37,513 nucleotides of DNA from Myxococcales bacterium. Lineage in GTDB: Bacteria; Myxococcota_A; Polyangia; JAHFDS01. Both the position numbers and the translations under genes were made by a program. This document shows positions 36,685-37,513 of this stretch, piece by piece. Each line of letters begins with the position of its first letter. Positions within the stretch are counted from its first letter, which is position 1. The notes beneath the pieces are model-generated. The model was not told where the DNA came from. It searched no databases and saw only the letters and a list, made by a program, of their open reading frames with translations. Location of the stretch: NCBI GenBank assembly GCA_023248855.1, contig JAHFDS010000008.1, forward strand, positions 1-37,513, written 5' to 3'.

Positions 36685-37513
36685 CCAGCGCCTGGCCACC
36701 GGATCCGGCTGACCGCGTACACCGCATACGCGACCAGGAGGGGCTCGCATTCGAAGCGCAGGCGCAGGTTGGCGAAGAAGAACGCGTAGAGGGCCAGCAG
36801 GAAGGCGCAGGTCGCGAGCGGCCAATGCGGATGCGGTACGCCCGAGCGGCACGCGCGGACATAGCCCAGGATGGCCAGCGGGAGCGTGAGGCTCCAGAGC
36901 ACCTGGTACGGCAGGATCCAGCGCGCGGGGTACCGCCACCCGACCTCGGGATACCAGGTCCACAGCCACGCCAGCTTGCGTGCGTAGCGCGCGAGGTAGT
37001 GGCCTGGACGGTCCCACCACGCCTGCACCACGCGCCTGCGCAGCTCGCGATCGACCACCAGCTCGTGCTGCTCGAAAAAGCCCCTCGGCTGCCCGACGAT
37101 CACGCGGTCGCCCGCCTCCCGGGTGAGCGAGCCGTCCACGTCGGCCTGGTTCCCGAGCATGAGGCTATACCCCACGCTGGTCGTGGCCGGCACGAACGCG
37201 CCGATGGTGGCGAGGTTGCGCAGCGGCCAGGGCAGGAGCGCCAGGAAGCCGAGCGCGACCGCGGCCGCGAGTCCGAGGAGCCTTGGGCGGCGCGGCGCGG
37301 GACCCGCGAGGAAGAAGACGAGGAGCAAGAGCGGCAGCGCCTGGTAGGTCGCGCGCACGAGCGCAGCGAGCCCGAGGGCGCCCCCGAGCGCCAGGACGCG
37401 TCGGAAGGTTGGCCGTTCGTGGAGCGCGAGCGCCGCAAGGAGCACGAGCGCCAGCGCCGCGCACCGGAAGATCAGCGGCGCCGCCTTGAGCGCGTACACC
37501 ACGTGTGGCGGCC
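36654..37513 (-). CDS. GT-C type membrane glycosyltransferase, C-terminal part
   Basis: About 285 C-terminal residues are visible; the frame is open through the right edge, so the N-terminus and the catalytic first loop lie outside. The visible part has six or seven hydrophobic helices. The segment LLPWPLRNLATIGAFVPAT followed by GYSLMLGNQ is typical of the lipid-linked-sugar transferases of the GT39/PMT-ArnT group, which move a sugar from polyprenyl phosphate onto lipid, glycan or protein outside the membrane. The sugar and acceptor cannot be read. Its stop (TAG at 36656-36654) lies inside the 3' end of the convergent kinase gene, a 31-nt overlap, so no terminator separates them. Confidence 0.75.
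   Translation of the reverse strand, partial: PPHVVYALKAAPLIFRCAALALVLLAALALHERPTFRRVLALGGALGLAALVRATYQALPLLLLVFFLAGPAPRRPRLLGLAAAVALGFLALLPWPLRNLATIGAFVPATTSVGYSLMLGNQADVDGSLTREAGDRVIVGQPRGFFEQHELVVDRELRRRVVQAWWDRPGHYLARYARKLAWLWTWYPEVGWRYPARWILPYQVLWSLTLPLAILGYVRACRSGVPHPHWPLATCAFLLALYAFFFANLRLRFECEPLLVAYAVYAVSRIRWPGAGYASSRRQAS

Overview
The window is very GC-rich, densely coding DNA with short gaps and many ATGA/GTGA stop-start overlaps. It encodes a Hanks-type Ser/Thr kinase, a PP2C phosphatase, a SpoIIE-type phosphatase, a TonB-dependent receptor, many lipoproteins, TPR proteins, a B12-dependent ribonucleotide reductase and a cinA-thpR-recA cluster. Together these suggest a Gram-negative, predatory or soil-type bacterium of the Myxococcota (former Deltaproteobacteria). 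That placement is inferred from gene content only. No rRNA, tRNA, CRISPR array, insertion sequence or prophage was seen.

Layout. (1) 1-4145, plus strand: two translationally coupled ABC exporters, the first cut by the left edge. (2) 4162-6646: a secreted barrel-like protein, divergent from a POT-family peptide transporter. (3) 6663-13700, the B12 block: nrdJ (AdoCbl-dependent ribonucleotide reductase, minus strand) faces, across a 542-nt palindrome-bearing gap, a plus-strand operon. That operon encodes a QueG/CblC-like iron-sulfur protein, a BtuC-BtuF fusion and BtuD, so a B12-consuming enzyme lies beside B12 import and probable B12 processing. (4) 13744-16620: a TPR protein and a lipoprotein di-haem peroxidase (minus), divergent from an orphan lipoprotein that ends in a strong terminator. 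(5) 16704-20752, minus: cinA, thpR and recA overlap one another, followed by an EamA-type transporter.

(6) 20945-32467 is the most unusual part. Six collinear minus-strand genes (30699 to 21750) encode a TonB-dependent receptor, two paralogous Leu/Ile/Val-binding-type lipoproteins, a STAS-zinc-ribbon protein, an 848-residue exported TPR protein and a PhnD-like binding protein. No permease, ATPase, TonB or ExbBD is present. Each of the three untranslated gaps between the first four genes holds a GC-rich hairpin. A membrane SpoIIE phosphatase diverges from the receptor gene, and a PP2C phosphatase converges on the other end. I read this as a candidate undescribed envelope sensing or uptake system with a partner-switch control protein built in.

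(7) 30878-36684, plus: the SpoIIE phosphatase, a dGTPase-like triphosphohydrolase and YjbQ, then YgfZ coupled to a Ser/Thr kinase with a long coiled-coil tail. (8) 36654-37513, minus: the C-terminal part of a GT-C type membrane glycosyltransferase, cut by the right edge.

Start sites fall into two styles. Some genes have strong Shine-Dalgarno sequences (nrdJ, recA, PP2C, the binding proteins). Several transcription-unit leaders have none and instead carry a TAnnnT hexamer 8-9 nt before the start codon, which suggests leaderless mRNAs.
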